From NCBI GenBank assembly GCA_030681645.1, contig JAUXRX010000036.1, positions 1-64,000 of the forward strand: a stretch of 64,000 nt of DNA, given 5' to 3'. A program made the translations under genes and the position numbers. The notes under the pieces were generated by a model. That model was not told the origin of the DNA. It saw only the letters and a program-made list of their open reading frames with translations, and searched no databases. Below are positions 1 through 10,631 of this stretch, in pieces. The first letter of the stretch is position 1. The number at the start of each line of letters is the position of its first letter. The DNA comes from Archangium sp. (GTDB lineage Bacteria; Myxococcota; Myxococcia; Myxococcales; Myxococcaceae).

Positions 1-159
1 GCTTCACAACTCGCTGATGCAGCCGAGCGTCAGGGAAAATGCAGCCTTGAAACTCCTCACTGACAGGAGGCAGAGCGCGCATTCGCCCTAGAGATCACGC
101 TCCGGATCGGCGAGCAACTTGTGATGGATCATGAGCCGCTGGCGCAGGGAGAGGGAGAG

Positions 160-3100
160 CTACATGGTCGCGGTGCCGGGCATCTGACCCACGGGGCGGA
201 TGAGCACGTCGCGGGGCTTCGCGCCGTCGGCCGCGCCCACCAGGCCCTCGCGCTCCATGCGCTCGATCATGCGCGCCGAGCGGTTGTACCCGATGCGCAT
301 CTTGCGCTGGAGCATCGAGATGCTGACCTGCCGCATTTCCGAGACGATCGCGATCGCCTGGTCGTACAGCTCGTCTGAGAGATCGTCTTCCGGCGACTCC
401 CCATCTCCCTCGTCGTCGCGCGGCTTGAGGATGTTCTCGTCGTAGACGGGCTGGCCCTGCGCCTTGAGGTGATCGACGACCTTCTTGATCTCCGCCTCGG
501 ACACGAAGCAGCCGTGCACGCGCTGCAGGTGGGCGCTCGTGGGCGGCATGATCAACATGTCGCCCATGCCCAGCAGCGCCTCTGCGCCGACCGTGCCGAG
601 AATGGTCATCGAGTCGGGCTTGCTGCGCAGCATGAAGCTGATGCGCGTGGGGAAGTTCGCCTTGATGATGCCGGTGACGACGTCGGTCGACGGGCGCTGC
701 GTGGCGACCATGAGGTGAATGCCGGCGGCGCGCGCCATCTGCGCGAGGCGGGCGATCGACGTCTCCACTTCCTTCGAGGCGACCATCATCAGGTCCGCCA
801 GCTCGTCGATGACCACGATGATGTACGGCAGCTTGCGCAGCTCTTCGCCCTCGCTCTCGGGGTGAGTGCTCTCCGTCGCAGCCAGCGCCAGCGCCGCCGC
901 TTCCTGCTCCGACTCGTTGGCCGCCAGCTCGTCGACGCGAATCTCGCCTTCCCTGGCCAGCGCCTCGACCTCGGCGATGACCTCCTCGCGCGGGTTCTCG
1001 GGCTCGTCCTTCGGCGCCGCGACACCCAGCTCCAGCCCGGCCGGCGTGGCCACGGGCTCCACCGGCGCGCTCGCCTCGACCGCGGGCGATCCCTCGGCGG
1101 ACCCGTCGGCCACGTCGACGATCAACATGCGGCGCTTCTTCTTCGGCTTCGCGTCGTCCGCGAGGGCAGGCGCAGCGGCCTCGACCACGGGCGCGGGCGG
1201 CGGCGCAGCGGCCTCCACCACCTTCGAGGCGATCACCGGCGCTTCCACCTTCGGCTTGATCACCGTCGGCTTCGCGTCGACTACCGACTTCGAAGCGCGC
1301 TTCTTCGCCACCTCGGCCTCGACGTGCACGTTGTAGCCGGTGATGTTGCGCACGCCCGCCTCGGACAGCAGCTTGTAGCGGCGGGTCATCTCGTCGACCG
1401 CCCACTGCAGCGCGATCGCCGCCTTGCGCGGATCGGTGACGACCGGCAGCAGCAGGTGCGGAATGCCCTCGTACACCGAGAGCTCCAGCATCTTGGGGTC
1501 CACCATGATGAAGCGCACCTCTTCAGGCGTGCTCTTGAGCAGGATGGACATGATCATCGCGTTGACGCTCACCGACTTGCCTGACCCGGTCGTACCGGCC
1601 ATCAGCAGGTGAGGCGCCTTCGCCAGGTCGAGGATGTACGGCATGCCCTCGATGTCCTTGCCTAGGCACATGGTGAGGCGGTTCTGCGACTTCTGGAACG
1701 CGTCCTGCTCGGCGATCTCCTTGAGGAAGACCATCTCGCGATCGCGGTTGGGCACCTCGACCCCGACCACGCCCTTGCCGGGAATGGGCGCGACGATGCG
1801 CACGCGCATGGCCTCCATCGCCATGGCGAGGTCGTCGGACAGCGAGGCGATGCGGCTGATCTTCACGCCGGGCGCGGGCTTGAACTCGTACATCGTGACC
1901 ACGGGGCCGGGGCGAATCTCGACCACCTCGCCGTCGATGCCGAAGTCGCGCAGCTTCGCGGTGAGGCGCTCGGCGGTCTCGAGGTACGAGTTCTTGTCGA
2001 CGGCCGCGCGTTCCTTGCGGTGCACCTCGAGCAGGTCGAGCGGCGGCACCTCGAAGTTCGAGCGGCCCTTGCTGAAGAGGAAGTCTTCCTTCTTGGTGGG
2101 CTTCGGCGGCGCCTTGGGCTCGACGATCAGCGGCATGCGCGCGAGCGCGGCGGTGCCCACCGTGGCGAGCGCGGCACCCATGGGGGCGGCGGGGAGCGCA
2201 GGCACCACGGCCACGGCCGCGTCGACCATGCCCGCAGGTGAAGACAGGCTGGCCTCCAGCGGTGACATCTTCGGCGACGAGACCAGCGACTCCATCGGGG
2301 GAGGCGGCGGCTGCTGCTGCGTCCCCGGCGCTTCCACGATGTTCGGCACCCGGCGCGGCGGAGGCGGCAGCGACTGCAGCAGCTCCGACGGCAGGGGAGG
2401 GGAGGACGGCTGGGAGATGACGGTCGGCGCGAAGGCGAACGCGGAAGCCCAGGCCGGGTCTCCGTTGCCGGCCATCATCGACGGCTCGACCGGCTGCTGC
2501 GACTTTGGCTGCAGGGCGTCGTTGAGCAGACCCGGCGCGAGCGTGGCGGCGTTCTCCTTGCGCGTCTCCTTCTGGTTGGCGCGGGCGGTCTTGAGGGCCT
2601 CCTTCGCCAGGCGCGCGGCCTCGAGCTGCACCAGCGCCTTCTCGCGCTCGGCCTTGAGCCGGTCCTTCTCCACCAGGTCGGCGAGCTTGAGGTTCTCCTT
2701 GTCCTGGACCTCCCGGGCCGCTTCGTCGGCGGCGGCCTCGGCTTCGGCGGCGACGGCCTCCAGCTCGGCGAGCTCGGCCTCTTCGGTCTCGAGCTGCGAG
2801 AGGAAGGCGGCCTCTTCTTCCTGCGCCTTCTCGGCGGCCACCTGGCGGTCGGCGTAGGCCTGCTTCTGCTTCTCGATGAAGGCCAGGCCCCACGCCTTGA
2901 GCGCCTCGACGGCGATCAGCGTCTTCTCCCAGGCCCAGGTGCAGAAGCGCAGGAAGGCGAACTGCGTGCCCACGATGAAGGCGACCGCGGCGATCGCGCT
3001 CACCAGCACCACGGTGCCCACGGTGGAGAAGAGGGCGGTCATCACCCCGCCGAGCTCGCGGCCGATGAGGCCACCCGGGGCGTGCGCCCACGAGGCGTCT

Positions 3101-3513
3101 TCCTTGAACATGAGCTGGCAGAGGATGGCGCCGGCGATCAGCAGCAGCCCCAGCGCGATCGCCTGCGGCCAGCGCCGCTTCTCGCGATCACCGACGAAGA
3201 GGATTCCGGCGGCGTAGAGCCCCACCAGGGGCAGCACGAAGGCGCAGATGCCCAGCAGGCCCCGCAGCCCCTCGGCGATGGCGTGACCGACCGGGCCCAC
3301 CGCGTTCTTGAAGCCGGGCCCGAGGCGATCGCGCGCGTCGAAGCTGGCGACCGAGAGGAAGGACATCACCGAGAAGGCGAGCAGGGCGACGCCCACGATG
3401 GCCCTGCGGCCCGTGCCCGAGTGCTGCATCTTCTTCTGCGTGAGCTGTTTCCGCCTCGAGGCGATGTCCTGCTTCGAGAGAACGGACTTTTCGCCCTTGC
3501 GCTTGACCGACAT
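160..3513 (-). CDS. ftsK: DNA translocase FtsK/SpoIIIE with a large insertion in the motor domain
   Basis: Septal ATP-driven DNA pump that clears and aligns chromosome termini at division. The 1117-residue product has about four N-terminal membrane segments (roughly residues 25-190), a coiled-coil and Pro-rich linker (about 210-480), the motor with Walker A GTTGSGKS near residue 640, Walker B VVIDELADLMMV near 900, ATQRPSTDVVTG, and a C-terminal winged-helix gamma domain (about 1045-1095). Between GYN (about 727) and LPYI (895) lie some 167 residues rich in Ala, Pro, Glu and Lys where the family normally has about 30-45. The ATG at 3513 has an AGGGGTG Shine-Dalgarno. It is divergent from the gene at 3686. 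Confidence 0.96.
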   Translation of the reverse strand: MSVKRKGEKSVLSKQDIASRRKQLTQKKMQHSGTGRRAIVGVALLAFSVMSFLSVASFDARDRLGPGFKNAVGPVGHAIAEGLRGLLGICAFVLPLVGLYAAGILFVGDREKRRWPQAIALGLLLIAGAILCQLMFKEDASWAHAPGGLIGRELGGVMTALFSTVGTVVLVSAIAAVAFIVGTQFAFLRFCTWAWEKTLIAVEALKAWGLAFIEKQKQAYADRQVAAEKAQEEEAAFLSQLETEEAELAELEAVAAEAEAAADEAAREVQDKENLKLADLVEKDRLKAEREKALVQLEAARLAKEALKTARANQKETRKENAATLAPGLLNDALQPKSQQPVEPSMMAGNGDPAWASAFAFAPTVISQPSSPPLPSELLQSLPPPPRRVPNIVEAPGTQQQPPPPPMESLVSSPKMSPLEASLSSPAGMVDAAVAVVPALPAAPMGAALATVGTAALARMPLIVEPKAPPKPTKKEDFLFSKGRSNFEVPPLDLLEVHRKERAAVDKNSYLETAERLTAKLRDFGIDGEVVEIRPGPVVTMYEFKPAPGVKISRIASLSDDLAMAMEAMRVRIVAPIPGKGVVGVEVPNRDREMVFLKEIAEQDAFQKSQNRLTMCLGKDIEGMPYILDLAKAPHLLMAGTTGSGKSVSVNAMIMSILLKSTPEEVRFIMVDPKMLELSVYEGIPHLLLPVVTDPRKAAIALQWAVDEMTRRYKLLSEAGVRNITGYNVHVEAEVAKKRASKSVVDAKPTVIKPKVEAPVIASKVVEAAAPPPAPVVEAAAPALADDAKPKKKRRMLIVDVADGSAEGSPAVEASAPVEPVATPAGLELGVAAPKDEPENPREEVIAEVEALAREGEIRVDELAANESEQEAAALALAATESTHPESEGEELRKLPYIIVVIDELADLMMVASKEVETSIARLAQMARAAGIHLMVATQRPSTDVVTGIIKANFPTRISFMLRSKPDSMTILGTVGAEALLGMGDMLIMPPTSAHLQRVHGCFVSEAEIKKVVDHLKAQGQPVYDENILKPRDDEGDGESPEDDLSDELYDQAIAIVSEMRQVSISMLQRKMRIGYNRSARMIERMEREGLVGAADGAKPRDVLIRPVGQMPGTATM

Positions 3514-3685
3514 GCTGAGACACCCCTGTAGAAGGCTGATCCACCGGGCACTGTAGGTGGGGGGTGGGACCCCGCAATTTTTCGGCTGTGTCCCTGGTCG
3601 CTCCGGCGCACCGCCTCCGCTCCGGGCGGGCAGGTGCGGGAAGAAGCACGACGGGGCCGCCCGCCTGATCTACGGTGCGCCGTAC

Positions 3686-5155
3686 ATGGACGTCGGTTGT
3701 CCCAAATGCCAGACGGAGTACGAGCTCGACGACGCCCGCGTCACCGAGGACGGGGTCACCGTCAAGTGCACGTCATGCGGTCACGTCTTCCGTGTGAAGA
3801 AGAAGCAGCTCGTGGTGACGCTGCCGACCCGGGGCGATCCACCCATCAACCTCAGCAACGCTGAGCTTCCGCCCTCGCCCCCCAGCCGCGAATGGAAGCT
3901 GCGCCAGCCCAACGGCAACGTCTTTCCCTGCCGCGATCTGACGATGCTCCAGAAGTGGATCATCGAGGGCAAGGTGTCGCGCGACGACGAGATCTCGCTG
4001 AGCGGCGAGACCTGGAAGCGCCTGGGCAACATCCCCGAGCTGGCGAGCTTCTTTCAGATCGTCGACGACGCCTCGAAGGTCCGCGCGATGGAAGCCCTCC
4101 ACCGGCCCCCGCCGCCTCCCGCGCCTTCAGTGCCGCCCGGGCCCACCGGGGGGAAGATCACCGACACCTGGAAGGGTGGGCAGTTCACCGCGCCGCAGCC
4201 GCCTGCGCCCCCGCCCGAGCTCGAGACCCTGCCTCCCGAGCCTCCGCCACGGCGGCAGACCACGCAGCGCAACCCCGAGTTCAAGCCCGGCGCCGAGCCG
4301 GCAGCTCCACCTCCGCCGATCATGCAGACGCTGCAGGGCGGCCGCTTCAGCGCGCCCGCCGCGCCGCCCGCCGCGCCGCCACCGCAGCGACGGCAGCCGC
4401 AGCCCGAGCCGTCCGAAGAAGATCTCCGCCGCGCCGTGGGCAAGGGCGGAGGCAGCGGCAAGTGGGTCGCGTTGATCATCGCGGGCCTCGCCGTTGGCGG
4501 CGGGGTCGGCTGGTACTTCGGCGTCTACGAGCCTGAGCAGCGGCGCCTCACCGAAGAGCGCGCGCGGGAGCAGGCGCGGATCGACGAAGAGGCCCGGGTC
4601 AAGGCGGCCACGCCGGTGCCGGTGGTGGTGCTCGACGCGAGCGTGGAAGAAGAAGCAGAGCCCGACGCGGGCGCTGCCGATGCGGGCTTCGACGCGGGCA
4701 CGGCCGACGCGGGCACGCCGGACGCAGGCACGCCCGACGCGGGCGCACCCGTGCTCGACGCAGGCGTGGCGGCGCCGGTGGTGGTGAAGCAGGAGAGGAG
4801 CTTCGACTGGTACCTCGCCCAGGGCGATCGGCTCCGGGAGCGCGACAAGCCCGAGCAGGCGCTCGACCTCTACGGCAAGGCGGCTGACCTCAAGCCCGAG
4901 CGCGTGGAGCCGGTGACCGGCCGTGGCCTGGCCCTGCTCGACATGGCGAACCCCTCGGCGGCAGAGGCGACCTTCGAGACCGCGCTCAAGCTCAACTCGC
5001 GCTACGGGCCGGCGATCATGGGCCTGGCCGAGGCCTACCGGATCGGGGGGAAGAACGAGAAGGCGATCGAGTATTACCAGCGCTACCTCGACGTGCTCCC
5101 CAACGGCGCCGAGGCAGCAGTGGCGCGCAACAGCATCGAGCGTCTCAAGAAGTAG
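3686..5155 (+). CDS. Zinc-ribbon / GYF-like / TPR single-pass membrane protein
   Basis: 489 residues. The N-terminus is a zinc ribbon of the MJ0042 type (C5-x2-C8 and C28-x2-C31), followed by a GYF_2-like region (about 68-122, with WKLRQPNGNVFPCRDL and LQKWIIEGKVSRDD). A Pro-rich linker leads to one membrane helix (about 259-280), then a charged segment, an Asp-Ala-Gly repeat stretch (about 327-360) and C-terminal TPR repeats (about 372-485). The architecture is common in myxobacterial envelope and signalling proteins, but the role is unknown. The ATG at 3686 begins exactly at the zinc ribbon; the frame stays open upstream without a sensible start. gatC follows 25 bp downstream. Confidence 0.85.
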   Translation: MDVGCPKCQTEYELDDARVTEDGVTVKCTSCGHVFRVKKKQLVVTLPTRGDPPINLSNAELPPSPPSREWKLRQPNGNVFPCRDLTMLQKWIIEGKVSRDDEISLSGETWKRLGNIPELASFFQIVDDASKVRAMEALHRPPPPPAPSVPPGPTGGKITDTWKGGQFTAPQPPAPPPELETLPPEPPPRRQTTQRNPEFKPGAEPAAPPPPIMQTLQGGRFSAPAAPPAAPPPQRRQPQPEPSEEDLRRAVGKGGGSGKWVALIIAGLAVGGGVGWYFGVYEPEQRRLTEERAREQARIDEEARVKAATPVPVVVLDASVEEEAEPDAGAADAGFDAGTADAGTPDAGTPDAGAPVLDAGVAAPVVVKQERSFDWYLAQGDRLRERDKPEQALDLYGKAADLKPERVEPVTGRGLALLDMANPSAAEATFETALKLNSRYGPAIMGLAEAYRIGGKNEKAIEYYQRYLDVLPNGAEAAVARNSIERLKK

Positions 5156-5180
5156 TCCCGTGGTCGGGGAGAGGGCAAGA

Positions 5181-5464
5181 ATGAAGCTCGAGCTCGAGCA
5201 AGTCAGACACGTCGCGAAGCTGGCCCGCCTCTCTCTCACTTCAGACGAAGAGACCCGCTTCGCCACGCAACTCTCGGCGGTGCTCGACGCCGTCGAAGCG
5301 CTCTCCGCCGTAGACACCGACGGAGTGCCCCCCACGACCTTCGCCATCGCGAGCGCCACGCACGCGAGACCCGACGAAGTGCGAGACGAGCTCCCGGCGG
5401 ACGTCGCCCTCGCCAACGCCCCCCAGAAGGAAGGCAGCAGCTTCGCCATCCCAAGAGTGATCGA

Positions 5465-5468
<4 letters not shown>
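5181..5468 (+). CDS. gatC: Asp-tRNA(Asn)/Glu-tRNA(Gln) amidotransferase subunit C
   Basis: 95 residues, the normal GatC length. GatC wraps and stabilises GatA in the GatCAB complex, which converts Glu-tRNA(Gln) or Asp-tRNA(Asn) to the amide form. Family features visible are the N-terminal VRHVAKLARLSLT and the C-terminal PRVIE. The ATG at 5181 follows GGGGAGAGGG with a 5-base spacer; that Shine-Dalgarno sits inside a 15-bp sequence repeated elsewhere in the window (5163-5177). The stop overlaps the gatA GTG by 4 bases, so the two are translationally coupled. Confidence 0.96.
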
Positions 5469-6903
<1,435 letters not shown>

Positions 6904-6907
<4 letters not shown>

Positions 6908-7278
6908 CCCCCAACCCGGCCGCGACCGATCCGTTCACCACGCCCGGCTACACGCCCACCGACGACGAGAAGACCTGGGGCCTGGTGGCGCACGTCTCGG
7001 CCCTGGTGGCGCTGTTCCTCGGGCCGCTGCTGGCGCTGGTGGTGAAGGGCAACGAGTCGAAGTGGGTGAGGGCGCACGCGATCGAGGCGCTCAACTTCAG
7101 CATCACCATCTTCATCGGCTACATGATCTGCTTCGCGCTCTCGTTCGTGGTGATCGGGTTCTGCCTGATGTTCCCGCTCGCGATGGTCGCGGTGATCCTC
7201 CACATCATCGCGGGCGTGAAGGCCTTCCAGGGCGGCGGCTATCGCTACCCGTTCGCGCTGCGGCTGCTCAAGGACTGA
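6904..7278 (+). CDS. DUF4870-type small membrane protein
   Basis: 124 residues with two to three hydrophobic segments. The pattern TWGLVAHVSALVALFLGPLL, then KWVRAHAIEALNFSIT, then IIAGVKAFQGGGYRYPFALRLLK is that of the DUF4870 (Tic20-like) family, whose function is unknown. It is wedged between gatA (ATGA overlap) and gatB (2-bp gap), so it is surely co-transcribed with the amidotransferase. Nothing in the sequence suggests a part in tRNA amidation. Confidence 0.9.
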
Positions 7279-7280
7279 CG

Positions 7281-8714
7281 ATGGCGCTCAAGGACTTCCA
7301 GCCGGTGATCGGCCTCGAGGTGCACGCCCAGTTGCTCACGCAGAGCAAGCTGTTCTCGACCGCGCGGGTGGCGTTCGGCGCCGAGCCCAACACGCACACC
7401 ACGCCCGTGTGCCTCGGCTTTCCCGGCGCGCTGCCGGTGCTCAACGGCAAGGTGGTGGAGCTCGCCCTGCGCGCAGGCCTGGCGCTCGAGTGCAAGATCA
7501 ACGAGCGCAGCGAGTGGTCGCGGAAGCACTACTTCTATCCCGACAGCCCCAAGGGCTATCAGATCACCCAGTACGAGTTCCCCATCTGCGAGTGGGGCGG
7601 GCTCACCCTCGACGTGGCGGCGAAGCGGGTGCAGATCCGCCGCATTCACATCGAGGAAGACGCAGGCAAGTCGGTGCACGACGCGGCGCCGGGCTTGACG
7701 CTGGTCGATCTGAACCGCGTGGGCACGCCGCTGCTCGAGATCGTCTCGGAGCCCGATCTGCGCAGCGCCGACGAGGCGGTGGAGTACCTCAAGCTGCTGC
7801 GCGACGTGCTCGTGTACGTGGGCGTCAACGACGGGAACCTGGAAGAAGGCAGCTTCCGCTGCGACGCCAACGTGTCGATCATGAAGAAGGGCGGACAGGA
7901 CTACGGCACGCGCTGCGAGCTGAAGAACCTGAACTCGTTCAAGAACATCAAGCTGGCCATCGACGCGGAGATCGCGCGGCACGTGGAAGTCATCGAGGGC
8001 GGCGGCACCATCGTGCAGGAGACGCGGCTCTTCGACGTCGATCGCGGCGAGACCCGCTCGATGCGCAGCAAGGAAGACGCGCACGACTACCGCTACTTCC
8101 CCGAGCCCGATCTGCCGCCGCTGGTGGTGAGCGCGGAAGAGCTCGCGCACGCGCGCGCGACGATGCCCGAGCTGCCGCGGGCGAGGCGGCGCCGCTACGT
8201 CGAGCAGCTCAAGCTCACCGAGTACGACGCGGGCGTGCTCACCGCCGACCGCGAGCTGTCCGAGCTCTACGAGCGGTGCCTCGCGCCGGTGGGAGACGCA
8301 AAGCGGGTGGCGAACTGGTTCATCGGCGAGGTGTCGCGGCTGCTCAACGAGTCGGGGGTGAGGCCGGGCGCGGTGAAGTTCACGCCCGCGCAGTTCGCCT
8401 CGCTGCTGGGGGCGATCGAGTCAGGGGAGATCTCCCAGAACGCGGGCAAGGAGGTGTTCGGTCAGATGTTCGCGACGGGCGCCGAGCCGAAGGACGTGAT
8501 CGCCGCGAAGGGGCTGGCGCAGGTCTCGGACACCGGCGCGCTGGAGAAGGTGATCGACGAGATCATCGGGGGCAACCAGAAGAACGTCGAGGCGTACCGC
8601 GCGGGCAAGCAGCAGGTGCTCGGCTTCTTCGTGGGGCAGGTGATGAAGGCGATGAAGGGCAAGGGCAACCCGAAGGTGATCAACGAGCTGTTGGAAAAGA
8701 AACTGAAGGGATGA
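7281..8714 (+). CDS. gatB: Asp-tRNA(Asn)/Glu-tRNA(Gln) amidotransferase subunit B
   Basis: 477 residues, full length. GatB binds the misacylated tRNA, activates it with ATP and receives ammonia from GatA. Visible landmarks are the N-terminal GLEVHAQLLTQSKLFS, the Y-P-D-S-P-K-G-YQITQYE region, ELKNLNSFK, DYRYFPEPDLPP and the C-terminal YqeY-like tail (NPKVINELLEKKLKG). ATG at 7281; the stop overlaps the next ATG by 4 bases. Confidence 0.97.
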   Translation: MALKDFQPVIGLEVHAQLLTQSKLFSTARVAFGAEPNTHTTPVCLGFPGALPVLNGKVVELALRAGLALECKINERSEWSRKHYFYPDSPKGYQITQYEFPICEWGGLTLDVAAKRVQIRRIHIEEDAGKSVHDAAPGLTLVDLNRVGTPLLEIVSEPDLRSADEAVEYLKLLRDVLVYVGVNDGNLEEGSFRCDANVSIMKKGGQDYGTRCELKNLNSFKNIKLAIDAEIARHVEVIEGGGTIVQETRLFDVDRGETRSMRSKEDAHDYRYFPEPDLPPLVVSAEELAHARATMPELPRARRRRYVEQLKLTEYDAGVLTADRELSELYERCLAPVGDAKRVANWFIGEVSRLLNESGVRPGAVKFTPAQFASLLGAIESGEISQNAGKEVFGQMFATGAEPKDVIAAKGLAQVSDTGALEKVIDEIIGGNQKNVEAYRAGKQQVLGFFVGQVMKAMKGKGNPKVINELLEKKLKG

Positions 8715-9664
8715 ACGGGTCGCCAGACGACGACGCCTCGAGACTCGTCTACGCCGACGAGCTGCAGGAGAAGCACGATCCCAGAGGCGAGTTCATCGCC
8801 CTGCAGATCCACGCCGCGCGCCTGGCCCCCACCGATCCCCGGCGCAACGAGCTCCTGGTGCGAGCCACGCAGTTGCTCGAAGTGCACCGCAAGGACTGGT
8901 CGCCCCTGGGCCTCGACTGGCAGTTCGAGCGAGGCTTCCCCAACGCCGTGCAGCTGCACGTGAGCGCGCTGCGCCGTCACGAAGCCGCGCTCCAGTCAGT
9001 CGCAACGCTCGAGGACCTCGAGGTCCGCTTCACGAACGCAGCGCCGGCCGATCTCGAAGGCCTCCTCTCTCTGCCGCTGCTGCAACGAGTGGGCGCGCTG
9101 CGCTTCAACTGGCACACCCCGCATCAGCTCGCCGTCGACCTCCTCCAGGAACCCTGGGTCGCCAGGCTCGAGCGGCTGCAGCTCTCCTGGGTGATGTTGC
9201 CGGAGCAGGTGTGGCAGGTGCTGGGCCGCGTGGAGTCCCCCGCGAGACACCTCCCGGCCCTCGACCTGATGCTCGCCGACGCGCGAGATGAGTTCCTCCA
9301 ACTGCTCGACCCGGCCCCCTGGCCGCGCCTGAAGTGGTTGCGCCTGAGCAACGGCCGCCTCGGGACGCGCGGCTGCGGAGTGCTCGCGCAGGCCGGCCTC
9401 TTCCCCGCGCTCGAGCACCTCGACGTCTCGTGGAATCGCATCGGGAAGCAGGGCGTCGCGCTGTTGGCAAAGTCCCCGCTCATTCACCAACTGACGAGCC
9501 TCGACCTCTCGCACTGTCAGATCGGCGACGAAGGCTGCGCAGCGCTCGCGGAGGCGGGGCCCCAGGCGCTCCGCTGGCTCTCGGTCGAGCACAGCCGCGT
9601 CACCGCCGAGGGCGTCGACCTGCTGCGGGCGGGGCTGCCCTCACTTCAGTTTCTCGGCGCCTGA
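8711..9664 (+). CDS. Leucine-rich-repeat protein with TIGR02996-like N-terminus
   Basis: 317 residues. The first part (DDASRLVYADELQEKHDPRG, then EFIALQIHAARL) matches the repeat-companion domain TIGR02996 described from Myxococcus and Planctomycetes. Several ribonuclease-inhibitor-type leucine-rich repeats follow from about residue 200 (for example LKWLRLSNGRLGTRGCGVLA and LTSLDLSHCQIGDEGCAALA). There is no signal peptide or membrane helix, so a cytoplasmic binding role is likely but the partner is unknown. The ATG overlaps the gatB stop (ATGA), making this the fifth gene of the gat run. Confidence 0.85.
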   Translation: MNGSPDDDASRLVYADELQEKHDPRGEFIALQIHAARLAPTDPRRNELLVRATQLLEVHRKDWSPLGLDWQFERGFPNAVQLHVSALRRHEAALQSVATLEDLEVRFTNAAPADLEGLLSLPLLQRVGALRFNWHTPHQLAVDLLQEPWVARLERLQLSWVMLPEQVWQVLGRVESPARHLPALDLMLADARDEFLQLLDPAPWPRLKWLRLSNGRLGTRGCGVLAQAGLFPALEHLDVSWNRIGKQGVALLAKSPLIHQLTSLDLSHCQIGDEGCAALAEAGPQALRWLSVEHSRVTAEGVDLLRAGLPSLQFLGA

Positions 9665-9680
9665 CGAACCGCACGGCGGG

Positions 9681-10592
9681 TCACCGGCCCCAGGGCGACG
9701 GCGACCTCGGCGCGAGGCCCCCGTTGTCGCCCCTCGTCTGCGCTCTGTTGACGGCGTCACATGCAGCGCCGTTGAGACCGAACACGCAGCCGTTGTTGGC
9801 CGGAGCGTCGGGCGTGAGCTTCGAGGCCGCCGGTTGCGCGGGAGCTCCGTCCATGACCGATCGAGACGACCCGCTGCTCGGGGGGGACCACCGCTGGGGC
9901 ATCTTCTCGCCCTTGACCGAAGAGACCTCCGAGTCGACCCTGGTCGCGCGCTTGCGAAAGCGGGCTGGGACCTGGCTGAGCCCGGTCACGAAGTGGGTCG
10001 AGCCGTCTTCTCCGACGTATTGGTACATCGCGTTCGGGTCGCTCCCGGTGGGCTCGGCGGTGGCCGCGGTGGCGGCACGCGCATGGAGATCTTCCGGGTT
10101 GGTGAACCGAACGGTGCGGTGGGTGCCGTCGGTGGTGGCGAACTCGATCGCCGTCCCTGCGGTGTTGAGGTGTGGCTTGACCCCCGGCTCGCCGACCGCG
10201 CCCGCAAGCCAGCGCACCCGGCGCCCCTCCCCTCGGAGCTTCCGGCTGTCGACCAGCTCGCCGAGCCTGACCGATCGCACCGTGAAGGGCCCCTTCGCGG
10301 TGGCGATGGCCCCGGCGACGGTCAGCTCGGTGGGGTCGGCCCGCAGCGGGTACTCGTTGAGCGCGACCAGGGTGCTGCAGTCTTCAGACACGAACACGAA
10401 GTCCGTACCCCGGGCCAGGCAGGTCGCGTGTACCCACACCTGCTGGCCTTGCAGCGCGCAGCGGAGTGAGCACGCGTCGTCCGGTAGCGCGGTCTGCTCG
10501 AGCACTGCGCCGCCACTCGACGAGCTGACGTGCCAGGTGAACTGAGGCGAAGGAAGTCCCGCGAGCACTGCCACCACCAGCGTCGTCACCAT
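9681..10592 (-). CDS. Secreted protein with a DUF4124-like motif
   Basis: 303 residues with a short N-terminal hydrophobic signal (VTTLVVAVLAGLP). A motif near residue 190 (MYQYVGEDGSTHFVTGLSQV, then PARFR) resembles the DUF4124 signature of exported proteins. The first half has paired cysteines; the rest is low complexity with no recognised enzyme fold. ATG chosen at 10592; a GTG one codon upstream is possible. It converges with the LRR gene across only 16 bp. Confidence 0.7.
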   Translation of the reverse strand: MVTTLVVAVLAGLPSPQFTWHVSSSSGGAVLEQTALPDDACSLRCALQGQQVWVHATCLARGTDFVFVSEDCSTLVALNEYPLRADPTELTVAGAIATAKGPFTVRSVRLGELVDSRKLRGEGRRVRWLAGAVGEPGVKPHLNTAGTAIEFATTDGTHRTVRFTNPEDLHARAATAATAEPTGSDPNAMYQYVGEDGSTHFVTGLSQVPARFRKRATRVDSEVSSVKGEKMPQRWSPPSSGSSRSVMDGAPAQPAASKLTPDAPANNGCVFGLNGAACDAVNRAQTRGDNGGLAPRSPSPWGR

Positions 10593-10631
10593 CACCGCCC
10601 CCGATCGCGGGGCAGCGTAGCAGAACCGTCG

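Noticed and set aside
1..159. Gene fragment at the left edge
   Set aside because: No frame with a recognisable protein; only an arm of the GGGAGAGGG repeat next to the ftsK stop.
95..1405. Long Arg/Gly-rich minus-strand frame inside ftsK
   Set aside because: Composition is typical of an out-of-frame reading of GC-rich DNA; ftsK occupies the same strand in another frame.
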